Positions 38,357 to 47,292 of a DNA stretch of 64,000 nucleotides are shown piece after piece; position 1 is the stretch's first letter; every line of letters begins with the position of its first letter. The notes beneath the pieces are model-generated. The model did no database searches. It was not told where the DNA came from and saw only the letters and a program-made list of their open reading frames with translations. Source of the DNA: Candidatus Nanopelagicales bacterium (GTDB taxonomy: Bacteria > Actinomycetota > Actinomycetes > S36-B12); the NCBI GenBank assembly GCA_018402075.1, contig JAGYJP010000004.1, positions 62,001-126,000 on the forward strand, given 5' to 3'. The position numbers and the translations under genes were made by a program.

Positions 38357-39489
38357 GAGCGGGAATCGACCTCGAGCAATTTGCCAGCGACCCTTATGGC
38401 TCAGGTATTCAACGAGTACTGCAATACCTTGCCCATGAATGGCCGGTAGGTGAAATAGAGGCTGACTTCATTTTCCCTGATCGAGGTTTGTACGCACTTC
38501 TCACTCCTTCGCAGGCCTTCAACGTCCTTTCTATTCCATTTCAGGAGCAGCCGCCGGATGCTGATCTACGTCAGACGGTCAAAGACGCCATTAGTGACAC
38601 ACAAGCGCCGCGCGTGCGTGAGGCTGACCTGTTGTCCATGTTCACCGCATGGCTCTTACCAGAAGTGAGTTATTCACCGGTTGTGCTCCAACGATTCCGA
38701 ATCTTCAATGCGAGCATGATTACGGTCATGATTGGGTTCGATGCCCTGCCCATGACCGAACCACGCAATTACCGATTCCCCCCGAACATGGCTCCGTATG
38801 TCAGCGACTATTTCCGGCAATTGGCCTCCGCCGATCGTGTGGTGTGTATCTCGGAGCACGCCCGTGACGAGATGTGGTCGGCCCTGCGCCGTCCCATGAA
38901 TCTCATGACCGAAGTTGCCCATCCGGGTGGGGACCATCTTGCAGTCAGTGCACCCGCGTCAACTGATGAGCCAATCACTTTCCTGCGCCTAGGAACCTTA
39001 GAAGCGCGTAAGATGCCCGTTGAGATTTTGCAGGCATTTGTGGAAGCTGACCTGGATAACTCCGAATTGATTTTTGTTGGTGGTGCGAATTCATCCGATG
39101 AATCAATCAATGCTGCCCTGAGAAATGCAACCAACAACGGTGCTCGGGTGAAGTGGATTCAGGGGGCAAGTGATCAAGAAGTGCGGGATCACATTGCCGC
39201 CGCGAATGTATTTCTGGCAATCGGTACCGAGGGTTATGGAATCCCGGTTCTCGAGGCGATCGCACTTGGCACCCCCGTGTTGTATTCCGGAACCCAACCT
39301 GCGGCCGAGATCATGGATTCGGTCGGTGCCACTCGACTGCCCGGTCACAAACATGAGCAGATGGTGGAGATGTTCCGCGGGTACTCGCGTGCTGAAAAGG
39401 TGGCGGAACTTCGTAGTGACATTGACACGTCAGCTATCCCGAAGTGGAGAACATTCGTTGATGTTGTTGCAAGGGCATGTAAAAGTTAG
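38353..39489 (+). CDS. Family 4 glycosyltransferase
   Basis: A 378-residue GT-B enzyme. GIDLEQFASDPYGSGIQRVLQY is the acceptor-side start, and the donor side has FLRLGTLEARKMPVEILQAF, then TEGYGIPVLEAIALGTPVL (E-x7-E) and GTQPAAEI. The GTG start overlaps the stop of the FkbM fusion by four bases, so the two are coupled. The N-terminal domain resembles the first GT4 domain of the fusion (ITVMIGFDALPM compared with IAIVFDFIPMHF), suggesting common origin by duplication. Confidence 0.83.
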   Translation: MRAGIDLEQFASDPYGSGIQRVLQYLAHEWPVGEIEADFIFPDRGLYALLTPSQAFNVLSIPFQEQPPDADLRQTVKDAISDTQAPRVREADLLSMFTAWLLPEVSYSPVVLQRFRIFNASMITVMIGFDALPMTEPRNYRFPPNMAPYVSDYFRQLASADRVVCISEHARDEMWSALRRPMNLMTEVAHPGGDHLAVSAPASTDEPITFLRLGTLEARKMPVEILQAFVEADLDNSELIFVGGANSSDESINAALRNATNNGARVKWIQGASDQEVRDHIAAANVFLAIGTEGYGIPVLEAIALGTPVLYSGTQPAAEIMDSVGATRLPGHKHEQMVEMFRGYSRAEKVAELRSDIDTSAIPKWRTFVDVVARACKS

Positions 39490-40809
39490 TTAGGTCAGGC
39501 GTTTGAACCCAGCTTGAGCAGTTCCATGCGGCAAGGCAGCAATTAACTGGGTGTCATCCATGGCTGCGAGTTCGGCAAAGACAACTCCAAGTGCTTGGTA
39601 ATACTGCTCAAGAATGGAATCCGTGTGCGCAATAGACACGTACAGCGAGTTCCCTGACAGGTAACCTTGATCCAACATTCGTGAAGTGATGTACGTCTTG
39701 ACCGCAAGAGGGTCAAGTCCAACAACAGTGAAGTTTGCGAGAGCTGGAAGCCCCCCGGTTGTTACCGTCAAACCAGCAGAGTCGCCGAGTTGCTCCCACA
39801 TTTCTTGGACTTTGGTGCCAATTTCATGAACTCGCGTGGGAGCATCCTCTTTGGCCATGACCTCGAGGGTGGCAAGTGCGGCGGTTGGACCGATTCGCTC
39901 TGTCCAAAAAGTGCTCGATATAAAACTAGTTTGAGCGGCTTCCATGACCTCGGCACGCCCAATGACGGCAGTAATCGCGTAGCCGTTTCCCAAGGTTTTA
40001 CCGAATGTGGCGATATCGGGCTCAACACCGTAGTGAAGGTGCATGCCGCCCAATTCACGGCGGAAACCACTCGTGCATTCATCGAAGATAAGTACGGCAT
40101 TGTGTTTGTCGGCAAGGGCGCGAACACCCTCGAGAAATCCAGGTGCGGGCGGATCACTTCGCTGCACCTCCATGTAGATCACACCAATATTGGGATCGGA
40201 CTCCAAGATGGTCGTGATCTGGTCAAGGTCATTGAACTGGAAGGGAATGGAAGTTCCGGTGAGTGCTTTGGGAACTCCATTGGGCTCTAGCCCGGGAAGG
40301 AGGTGACCGGTGAGTGAATCGTCGTCGCTGAGGTTCGCCGCCAAGTACCAATCGTGCCAGCCGTGATAACCGCAAAAGGCCACCTTGTCCTTGCCACTGG
40401 CCGCGCGACCAATGCGCACGGCAATGGCACACGCCTCCCCGCCGCTGCGGGCGTAGCGGACCATGTCCGCCCACGGGTGAAGATCAATAAGTTTCTCGGC
40501 GAGGTAGACCTCTTCGGGGGCATTCAATGTTGACAGGTTGCCCTTGGTCACGGTCTCCTGCACGGCTGCATCAACTTCTGGTCTGGAGTAGCCAAGAACG
40601 TTGGTGCCCACTCCCATGAGCCCCAGGTCTTTGAACTCGCGACCGTCGAGATCCCACACACTGCAACCTTCGGTGCGGGAGAAATATGCTGGCCAGCCTT
40701 CCGGCAAATACATCTCGGCTCGCTTGCTCAGCAACATGGAACCACCGGGGATCAACTTCTTGGCTTTTTGCCAGAGCTGGGTGCCCGTCTTTGGTTCCCG
40801 TTGCGTCAT
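39490..40809 (-). CDS. Class III aminotransferase, glutamate-1-semialdehyde aminomutase-like
   Basis: 439 residues. Signatures: GCSVWDLDGREFKDLGLMG, RSGGEACAIAVRIGRAASG, FCGYHGWHDWY (the PLP-stacking region), VLIFDECTSGFR (PLP aspartate) and ATFGKTLGNGYAI with the Schiff-base lysine. Close to HemL, but the N-terminus (LLSKRAEMYLPEGWPAYF) matches the aminotransferases of surface-sugar and nucleotide-sugar loci more than tetrapyrrole HemL. The stop is base-adjacent to the converging GT4 stop. It may aminate a keto sugar or another small keto compound. Confidence 0.75.
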   Translation of the reverse strand: MTQREPKTGTQLWQKAKKLIPGGSMLLSKRAEMYLPEGWPAYFSRTEGCSVWDLDGREFKDLGLMGVGTNVLGYSRPEVDAAVQETVTKGNLSTLNAPEEVYLAEKLIDLHPWADMVRYARSGGEACAIAVRIGRAASGKDKVAFCGYHGWHDWYLAANLSDDDSLTGHLLPGLEPNGVPKALTGTSIPFQFNDLDQITTILESDPNIGVIYMEVQRSDPPAPGFLEGVRALADKHNAVLIFDECTSGFRRELGGMHLHYGVEPDIATFGKTLGNGYAITAVIGRAEVMEAAQTSFISSTFWTERIGPTAALATLEVMAKEDAPTRVHEIGTKVQEMWEQLGDSAGLTVTTGGLPALANFTVVGLDPLAVKTYITSRMLDQGYLSGNSLYVSIAHTDSILEQYYQALGVVFAELAAMDDTQLIAALPHGTAQAGFKRLT

Positions 40810-40879
40810 TGGATGAGTGTATTGCGAAGTTCGAGGAAGTTGGAGTCCTGACCAATTGGCTTGCTGTTCATCGAAGTCG

Positions 40880-40902
40880 GTGGTGCCCTAAGCGGGCACC
40901 AC
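40880..40902 (-). terminator. Hairpin spanning the stop codon of the Fn3 gene
   Basis: GTGGTGCCC and GGGCACCAC form a perfect 9-bp stem around a 5-base loop. On the minus strand the loop carries the TAG stop. There is no U-tract after it, so it is either a weak terminator or an mRNA 3' stabilising stem. Confidence 0.4.
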
Positions 40903-42032
40903 GCGAGCTTCTTTAGCGGTGACCTGCACCCAGGCGGTTCCGTTATCGGTGTAGCCGGCGGGCAGATCGTTCTTTTTCACCCAGGCGGTGCCGTTGTCGG
41001 TAAAGCCAGCAGGGATCGCGTCCTTTACCTGCCGCGTTCGGGTTTGCGTTTCCGTAACAGAAGGCATTAAGCACAGATCTCCGGCGGCATTGATGGTGCC
41101 ACCCCAGGGGCACGGTGTACCGGTTGATTGAGCAATGTCGGCGGCGTAGGCCGGGCCCGGCTTTTCAACCGAGACGGTGTAGGTCTCGTCGTGGTAGGAG
41201 TAGGCACGTGTGGTGAAGGTGTACGGAGTGGTTTTCTCACACAGGTTTCCATTCTCGCTAAAGCCGTCGGGGCAGACATAAATGGTGCGAGTTGAGGGTG
41301 CAGGTGCCGGAGCAGGTGTTGGTTGCGTGTTTCGAGTTGGTGCAGGTGCCGGTGCAGGAGCTGGTACTGGTGCAGGTTGTGGTTGTTCAACAACTGACTT
41401 ACCGGTGATTTCACCCAGGGTGTTCGCCATGATTGCGGTGGAAGGTGTTCCGGCACCGAGGGCATTTACTGGTGTCACCGTGAATTGATAGCGAGTTGCC
41501 AAATCAAGTCCAATAAGAACAAGTGATTGTTGGGTAGTTTCACCGGTGACTGCCAGTTCCTTACTGTTGATTGGTTCAGCGGCGACCTGATACTTCACAA
41601 CACCTTGGGCAGGAGTTGTGGTGTGCTTCCAGGTGAGTTCCACATTTCCCGGGGTCTCTGTTGTTGCCACCCGCAGACCCGATGCACCGGTAACGGGAAC
41701 AACCGGAACGGCGGAAACTGATTCTTTTCCTGAACTGATTGTGTAGGTGCGGCCGGCAACTAGTTTCTTGACCACAGCAGTTCCCTTTTTGTTTGTGGTG
41801 ACCGAGCGTGACTTGGTGCCCGCGGCCTTCAATTTCACGGATGATCCGGGGGCAGCTGTAATAACCAATGAGTTGGGGCCATTGGGTTTGGCGGCAATTG
41901 TTTTGCGGCGGGTGAGCTGGTGACGGTCAGGTCCTGAGCAATGACTTCACTGGCATGTGCCGCGGTGGGGGTGAGAATAAGTGTCAGTGCGGCGGCAATC
42001 GCGGCAATGCGGCGGGTCGTGTGATTCAACAT
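40888..42032 (-). pseudogene. Secreted fibronectin type III protein with repeat tail, one frameshift
   Basis: ATG 42032 has a strong ribosome site (AAGGAG, 5 bases between) and starts a signal peptide ending in TAAHASE. Near 41905 the frame slips in a run of A: SSPAAK should continue with TIAAKPNGPNSLVITAAPG. Then come a small beta domain, an Fn3 domain (ELTWKHTTTPAQGVVKYQV to FTVTPVNALGAGTPS), a Pro-Ala linker (APAPAPAP), two Cys-pair modules (CPDGFSENGNLC and CPWGGTINAAGDLC), and two copies of AG[FY]TDNGTAWV at the C-terminus. About 380 residues. Probably displayed at or released from the cell surface. Function unknown. Confidence 0.68.
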
Positions 42033-42040
42033 ATGGTGCT

Positions 42041-42064
42041 CCTTGGTAGGTGTTCTTACCAAGG
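42041..42064 (-). promoter_or_regulatory. Inverted repeat that can hide the ribosome site of the Fn3 gene
   Basis: On the minus strand CCTTGGTA and TACCAAGG flank an 8-base loop. The 3' arm overlaps four bases of the Shine-Dalgarno AAGGAG (42043-42038) that serves ATG 42032. A folded leader would block translation. Confidence 0.45.
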
Positions 42065-42066
42065 TT

Positions 42067-42084
42067 GTGCCCAGAATCGGGCAC
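42067..42084 (-). terminator. GC-rich hairpin after the 42099 gene
   Basis: GTGCCC, a 6-base loop and GGGCAC lie 15 bases after the stop of the 42099-42746 gene and before the inverted repeat of the next gene. No clear U-tract follows. It could attenuate read-through into the Fn3 gene. The GTGCCC/GGGCAC stem is the same as the core of the hairpin at 40880. Confidence 0.4.
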
Positions 42085-42098
42085 TTTCAATCAGTGAT

Positions 42099-42746
42099 TT
42101 ACGGCCTGGGGATAACTCGGGTGACTTCCATGTCCCCACGGGCCACCGACACGCTGGCGCTGAAAACATTGGTGCTCAGGACTCGGTTGAGCTTGGTGGC
42201 ACTGGCTGCATCGAGCAGGGATAGGTCAATTCCGCGGAATAATGTGGTCGTCTCGGTGCCCACAACTGACCGCTGTTTCTGGGCAATATCGGTAATCACA
42301 AAAAAAGTGTCGCGGGCTCCGTCAGCCATAATGCATTCCACAACGCGGGCACGGGTGTCCACGGTGGGGACCTGGCAGCGCACGCTTACCCCAGTTTGGG
42401 CGTTGAGTAACCGAAACCCACCCGCCGTGGCATTGGCAGTTCCGGTTTTAGCAACCACCGGAAGGGTGACTCGGGCGTTAAGGCTTTGACTCGAGGTAAT
42501 CACGCTGCCCGGAGCAATACCAACCAGGCTGATCCCTGCTGCTTCCCAGGTGGTCAGGATTCCAGGGTTCGTGGTGAACGTGAAGACACCGGACGCGGGA
42601 ATGGTGAGAGGGTTGGTAAAGGGCACGGTGGTGGTTGGTGTGGGTGCAATGTCGTTAGCCTGGGCAACTGCATTGCTGGAGAGGACCAGAGCGCCGACGG
42701 CGCAGGCACTTATAAGTGCGCGGGCGACTGTTCGACCAGCGTTCAT
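42099..42746 (-). CDS. Secreted protein of unknown function
   Basis: 215 residues. Signal peptide: basic NAGRTVARALI, a hydrophobic core to about residue 24, and a likely cut after AVAQA (about residue 30). The mature part is rich in Thr, Val and Ser with predicted beta strands. It has two cysteines (VRCQ and VECI) that could pair. I recognise no domain. ATG 42746 has a good ribosome site (GGAAGGAG). It is followed by the Fn3 secreted protein on the same strand, with hairpins between. Confidence 0.7.
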   Translation of the reverse strand: MNAGRTVARALISACAVGALVLSSNAVAQANDIAPTPTTTVPFTNPLTIPASGVFTFTTNPGILTTWEAAGISLVGIAPGSVITSSQSLNARVTLPVVAKTGTANATAGGFRLLNAQTGVSVRCQVPTVDTRARVVECIMADGARDTFFVITDIAQKQRSVVGTETTTLFRGIDLSLLDAASATKLNRVLSTNVFSASVSVARGDMEVTRVIPRP

Positions 42747-42816
42747 GGCGCTCCTTCCGACCTATGCGTATTCCCCATGACCATGAGTGACTGTTACCAC
42801 TGTGGCTCATGTGGTT

Positions 42817-42858
42817 AAGGGTACGTTCACAAGGGTACGTTGCCAAGGTATCCGTCAT
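42817..42858. repeat. Three 14-bp direct repeats in a divergent promoter region
   Basis: AAGGGTACGTTCAC (42817-42830), AAGGGTACGTTGCC (42831-42844) and the degenerate AAGGTATCCGTCAT (42845-42858) are head-to-tail between the divergent genes at 42746 and 42917. The spacing is about 1.3 helical turns. A repressor or activator array is possible. Confidence 0.5.
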
Positions 42859-42916
42859 GCACCCGGGTAAAACCCAATAAATTCGGGGATTTTCCCAAGG
42901 GGCTAGGGTTTTGGGC

Positions 42917-43813
42917 ATGTCGGAGGTTCAGGAACAGACACAAGGAGTCGCGAATGTGGGCGCTCCTCGTGTGCTCATCGTGATCCCGACCTACCGACCG
43001 AGTGAACAACTTCTGCAATTAATCACTGACATTCGCGCGCAGGGTTATCCCATACTTATTTCCGATGATTCAAGTCCCGTGACCGCCGATTCAATCCTGC
43101 GAGCCGCAGGCAGTGATCTACATGTTGATGTAATCCGACACCATAAAAACGAAGGAATAGCCCGCGGACTCAATGAAGGCCTACTTGCTGCGATCGATAT
43201 GGGTGCAGAGTTTCTCCTCACTCTCGATCAAGACTCACGCGTACCAGCGAATTACGTGAACGATCTGGTGGGGGCCTTTGATGCATTGTCTGTTGACCGA
43301 GTGGGCGTAATTGCGCCCGCTGTTATCGCGGATAACAGCGGAAATATCACTTACCCGACTCACTCAATAGATGGAGTTATGGCAACCGAAGAAGTTATTC
43401 AAAGTGGTGCGCTGTGGAAAGTCACCACTCTAAAAAAGATACACGGATTTGATGAAAAACTTGGAATTGATGCGGTAGATGCAGCAGCATGCTTGCATCT
43501 TCGAGAAGCTGGATTCCTTATTGCACTCACACCCGCGGTCACACTGCAGCACAATCTTGGTGACTCACGCCAAGTGAGGCTGTTCGGAAGATCGATCATG
43601 GTGACCAGCCATTCACCAGCACGCCGCACCACCATGGTGCGCAACAGACTGGCACTCGCCCCTGCTGAATTCAAACAATCACCCCGACACGCATTCCGCA
43701 CGGTTCGCAGAGTCACGGTGAATTCAGTTCTCGGTGCGGTGCTCGGCAAGAATCGCACCGCAAGAGCCAAGGGAAGTATCGCGGGACTACTTCCGAAAAG
43801 GCAGACCGATTAG
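42917..43813 (+). CDS. Family 2 glycosyltransferase (rhamnosyltransferase-like)
   Basis: 298 residues from ATG 42917 (TTG 42911 also in frame). VLIVIPTYRPSEQLLQLI, ISDDSSP, LLTLDQDSRVPANYVN (acidic metal site) and SGALWKVTTLKKIHGFDEKLGIDAVDA (contains the SG..R/K and DxD-like acceptor motif) are the pattern of RfbN/WbbL-type rhamnosyltransferases. With rmlB/rmlD nearby at 52.6-54.5 kb, dTDP-rhamnose is a plausible donor. It precedes the secreted glycosidase-like gene by 46 bases. Confidence 0.72.
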   Translation: MSEVQEQTQGVANVGAPRVLIVIPTYRPSEQLLQLITDIRAQGYPILISDDSSPVTADSILRAAGSDLHVDVIRHHKNEGIARGLNEGLLAAIDMGAEFLLTLDQDSRVPANYVNDLVGAFDALSVDRVGVIAPAVIADNSGNITYPTHSIDGVMATEEVIQSGALWKVTTLKKIHGFDEKLGIDAVDAAACLHLREAGFLIALTPAVTLQHNLGDSRQVRLFGRSIMVTSHSPARRTTMVRNRLALAPAEFKQSPRHAFRTVRRVTVNSVLGAVLGKNRTARAKGSIAGLLPKRQTD

Positions 43814-43859
43814 GGACTTTGGGGTATGGGGAAGCTTCTCGATACGGCATGATTCAGTC

Positions 43860-45962
43860 ATGATCAACAAGGTAATCCGACCGATTGTGCTCATTGCCCT
43901 AGTCGCTGCGACCCTGCCGACCGTGACTACAACGAGCGCCCAGGCTGCGCCGGCACCCACCGTTACGGTGAACTCCAAGCAGTTAGTCAATGATCTGCCC
44001 TTTGTTGATCCAATCTTTGTGGGGTATCGCGGAACTCAGTCATTCATTCCGGCTGCGGTGGCAAATAAGAAAGACAAGTTCGGCTGCAACCTGCGCCAAC
44101 GCATGATCATTGACCTGGCAACCAAGAAACCGAAGGTGAGCAAGGGCTGCAAAATGAAAGGCGGGGTGTGGACCACTGCCTTGGGTTCCAAAGTGACCAA
44201 GCCTGCGAACCTGCTCATCGGGCCGATCATGCCGTACAAGGATGCGTGGGGTCAGGGAGCATTTGCGTGGACACCGGAGCAACGGTTGGCGTGGGCAACT
44301 AACACCAAGGTGAGTGGGGCCAAGACTCGGGCCAAAGGGGTGACAAATAATCAGGTTACGCAGACTTTGATTTCTAAACAGGAGAATGCAGCCATCCGTT
44401 CGGCTACGACAGATGAAAAGTTTTGGCAATCTCAATTAGGAATTTTACCGCAGACCATTAAAGGTGTAGTTGAAGATGTCTGTCGGCCGTTTACACTCTC
44501 GTGCGCCCTCTATTGGTCATTGTGGGGTTCCAACATTGGCTCCGGATATGCGAACACGATAAAGGAATTACAAGGGGCAGGCGCGAAAGCTAAATGCGAC
44601 CAGTTGGTGCATTTAGCATCCAATGTCACCGCATGGGGGTTATCGGTCAGCCCAGAGTTGTGGGCGCTCATGCGAAACATCAATGAAGGCTGCGCAAACT
44701 CCTCAGTGGGGGTGGAACTGTCCTACAGACTCAATGGAATCAATCCCGCTAAACCCACATGGACGGTTCCCCCGGAAGAACCCAAACCAAGTGTGACACC
44801 AAGTGGTGTGGCCCAACTCTTTAGTGACTACCCCGCGGCATCGAGCGGAGTCCCGGTTCCAGGAGACGCATTTGGGATCCATGCCCCGGTTGATTGGGGT
44901 AAGCCTGGTGTTGGAGCTTCATGGGTTCGGTTATGGGATGCGGGTGTGTCTTGGGCACAAATGGAACCCACCCAAGGGAATATCGATTTCACAAAATTGC
45001 GGGCATCCATTGAGTCTGCCGAAAGCTACGGAGCGCGAGTTCTCTATGTACTGGGTGACACACCGGGTTGGGCAAATGGTGGACGGGCTGGGAGTTTTGC
45101 ACCGACCACGAATGATTCGGCACTGGACTTTATTCGTGCACTCAAGGATGAATTCGGATCGCGTATCGGTGCCTATGAAGTATGGAATGAAGGAAATCTG
45201 CCGAGCTACTGGATCGGATCTCAGTCTCAACTAGCGAAATTAACCAAGGGAATGAAAGATGTACTCGGTGGCACCAGCATGCTTCTGGCGGCAAGCACGG
45301 GAACGCGTGCCACACATGCATTTGTCACAAATTATGGTGATTACCTTGATGAGTTGTCCGCATTGGGATGGCCGGTGGATGGTTACACCGTGCACAGTTA
45401 CCCGGTTGCAAGTGCCGGTCCGGTTGAGCGCGTCAGTGAGTTAGGTAAATTCAAAACTATGCTGGCCTTGCGTGGCGCACCGGTGAAACCGATCTGGGAT
45501 ACCGAACTGAATTACGGTCTTGCCGGATTGGGTCAACCTGTACGGCCAATCGATGATGCAACTGGCGCGGCCTATATTGCGCAGTCATTTATTCAGTCGA
45601 TTCAGTATGGAATCGATGTGACCTACTGGTACCTGTGGACCGGGACTCGCGGAACGTACAGCCTGCTCGGCGCTCAGCTGGATCCGGCTACCCCGATTTC
45701 TAATGCCGTGTGGAATAACCTTCGGGGAATGCTGAACGGTTCACGCATGACCCGTTGTACGGAAACCGTTGATGTTGGATTCGCCTGCCAATTCGCGCCC
45801 GGTGGAGGCGCTCCCTTTACCCTCATGTGGACCCGGGCGGGAACATCGCAGGTCAATGTGAGCGGGATCGGCACGCAAGTGTGTGACTTATTGGGCAACG
45901 CATGTACGCCGGTCACGAATAGCACGGTCACCATTGGGATGCTGCCTGTTCGAGTCTCATGA
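43860..45962 (+). CDS. Secreted protein: degenerate DUF1524-like nuclease domain plus GH39-like glycosidase
   Basis: 700 residues from ATG 43860. A signal peptide ends near residue 29 (TTSAQA). Residues about 70-165 follow the DUF1524 (GmrSD/HNH) layout: FGCNLRQRMI, KGCKMKGGVW, KDAWGQGAFAWTPEQR and TRAKG. Where active members have DHVV before xLxDAW, this one has GPIM, so the catalytic Asp-His is gone. Residues about 330-700 look like a GH39/GH5-type barrel: WVRLWDAGVSWAQMEPTQG, LGDTPGWANGG, YEVWNEGNLPSYW (acid/base Glu) and PIWDTELNYG (nucleophile Glu). It probably cuts a surface or environmental glycan. It overlaps the FAD oxidase by four bases. Confidence 0.7.
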   Translation: MINKVIRPIVLIALVAATLPTVTTTSAQAAPAPTVTVNSKQLVNDLPFVDPIFVGYRGTQSFIPAAVANKKDKFGCNLRQRMIIDLATKKPKVSKGCKMKGGVWTTALGSKVTKPANLLIGPIMPYKDAWGQGAFAWTPEQRLAWATNTKVSGAKTRAKGVTNNQVTQTLISKQENAAIRSATTDEKFWQSQLGILPQTIKGVVEDVCRPFTLSCALYWSLWGSNIGSGYANTIKELQGAGAKAKCDQLVHLASNVTAWGLSVSPELWALMRNINEGCANSSVGVELSYRLNGINPAKPTWTVPPEEPKPSVTPSGVAQLFSDYPAASSGVPVPGDAFGIHAPVDWGKPGVGASWVRLWDAGVSWAQMEPTQGNIDFTKLRASIESAESYGARVLYVLGDTPGWANGGRAGSFAPTTNDSALDFIRALKDEFGSRIGAYEVWNEGNLPSYWIGSQSQLAKLTKGMKDVLGGTSMLLAASTGTRATHAFVTNYGDYLDELSALGWPVDGYTVHSYPVASAGPVERVSELGKFKTMLALRGAPVKPIWDTELNYGLAGLGQPVRPIDDATGAAYIAQSFIQSIQYGIDVTYWYLWTGTRGTYSLLGAQLDPATPISNAVWNNLRGMLNGSRMTRCTETVDVGFACQFAPGGGAPFTLMWTRAGTSQVNVSGIGTQVCDLLGNACTPVTNSTVTIGMLPVRVS

Positions 45963-47287
45963 TTGACCCTGATCTGACCGAAATTGTTGGTGCCGATCAC
46001 GTTCTGACATCACCAGATCTCATGGCGTCCTATGTCACCGACTGGACCGGGCGTTACCGGGGCGATGCCCGTGCAGTTGTTCGTCCGGGAACGGTAGAAC
46101 AAGTTTCCGCGATATTGCAAGCGTGCAATATCGCTGGTGTCAGTGTTGTTCCCCAGGGAGGAAACACCGGGTTGGTGGGTGGATCTGTACCGGCTCCTGA
46201 CTCGGGTGCCGTGGTGTTGTCCTTGACTCGGTTGAACCACATGGGTTCGGTGGATCCGGTCACCGGACACGTCACTGTGGGCGCAGGAGTGACCCTCGCG
46301 GCACTGCATGCCCATGCCCACGCTGCCGGTTGGACCTTCGGTGTTGACCTTGCGGCCCGCGACTCAGCAACAATCGGTGGCATGGTGGCCACCAACGCTG
46401 GCGGCATTCACGTCGTGGGAAATGGCATGATGCGCAAGCAGGTGCTTGGTATCGAAGCGGTGTTGGCAACAGGCGAAGTGATTCGCAGCATGTCCGGGTT
46501 GGCCAAGAACAACACGGGATATGACCTGACGCAATTGCTCTGCGGATCAGAAGGAACCCTTGGCGTGATCACCGAGGTGTCGCTGCAACTCATTCGCCCC
46601 CGCGACACCGAGTTGATTATGGTCGGTTGTGATTCCGTTAAAACGGCTCTGGCGATTGCCTCGCGTTTCGCAGGGCGTCTGGCTGCTGCTGAGATCATGG
46701 ATCGAGGTGGACTCGATTCGGTGTCACGGGTCACCGGAATTGCTGTTCCCTTCCCCACCCCATTTCACGTGTTGGTGGAAGTAGCCGGTGGTGTCTCTGC
46801 TGAATCGTTAGAAGATTTAGAACACGCCACGCTAGCCATGGACGCACGCGATCGGGAGAACTACTGGGCGCTGCGCGAACGCATCACCGAGGCCATGGCG
46901 GTGGAGTGCACGGGAGTAAGTCACAAACTGGATATCAGTGTGCCCCTTGTAGAACTCGATTCCGTGTATCGAGAGATCACGGCGTACTTAGCGCAACCCG
47001 GTGTGCGCGATGTTGTTCTCTTCGGCCACCTGATGGATGGCAACTTTCATGTGTTCTTCACAACCGACGCTGACGGTTCGAATGAAGAAGCACTCGACAC
47101 TGCAGTCCTGGAACTCGTGGCGACCCACGGCGGATCAATTTCCGCGGAGCACGGAGTTGGCCACATGAAGGCAGAGCATCTTCACCTGTCCCGCAGTTCT
47201 GCGGAAATCGCAGCCATGCGGGGGATTAAGAAAGCACTGGATCCCAAGGGAATTCTCAACCCCGGAGTGCTCCTGCCACATAGGTGA
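45959..47287 (+). CDS. FAD-linked oxidase (GlcD / D-2-hydroxyacid dehydrogenase family)
   Basis: 442 residues. The FAD-binding PCMH domain has VVPQGGNTGLVGGSVP and ATIGGMVATNAGGIHVVGNG. The C-terminal domain ends with HGGSISAEHGVGHMKAEHL, whose histidines place the hydroxy-acid substrate. The family oxidises D-lactate, glycolate or D-2-hydroxyglutarate. The protein is a single polypeptide without an iron-sulfur domain, so D-2-hydroxyglutarate or D-lactate is more likely than glycolate. GTG/ATG choice: ATG 45959 overlaps the upstream stop. Confidence 0.85.
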   Translation: MIDPDLTEIVGADHVLTSPDLMASYVTDWTGRYRGDARAVVRPGTVEQVSAILQACNIAGVSVVPQGGNTGLVGGSVPAPDSGAVVLSLTRLNHMGSVDPVTGHVTVGAGVTLAALHAHAHAAGWTFGVDLAARDSATIGGMVATNAGGIHVVGNGMMRKQVLGIEAVLATGEVIRSMSGLAKNNTGYDLTQLLCGSEGTLGVITEVSLQLIRPRDTELIMVGCDSVKTALAIASRFAGRLAAAEIMDRGGLDSVSRVTGIAVPFPTPFHVLVEVAGGVSAESLEDLEHATLAMDARDRENYWALRERITEAMAVECTGVSHKLDISVPLVELDSVYREITAYLAQPGVRDVVLFGHLMDGNFHVFFTTDADGSNEEALDTAVLELVATHGGSISAEHGVGHMKAEHLHLSRSSAEIAAMRGIKKALDPKGILNPGVLLPHR

Positions 47288-47292
47288 CTTGG

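Noticed and set aside
41282..41400. Short repeats suggesting a tandem array or CRISPR
   Set aside because: They encode the Pro-Ala linker of the Fn3 protein; units are irregular and there are no spacers.
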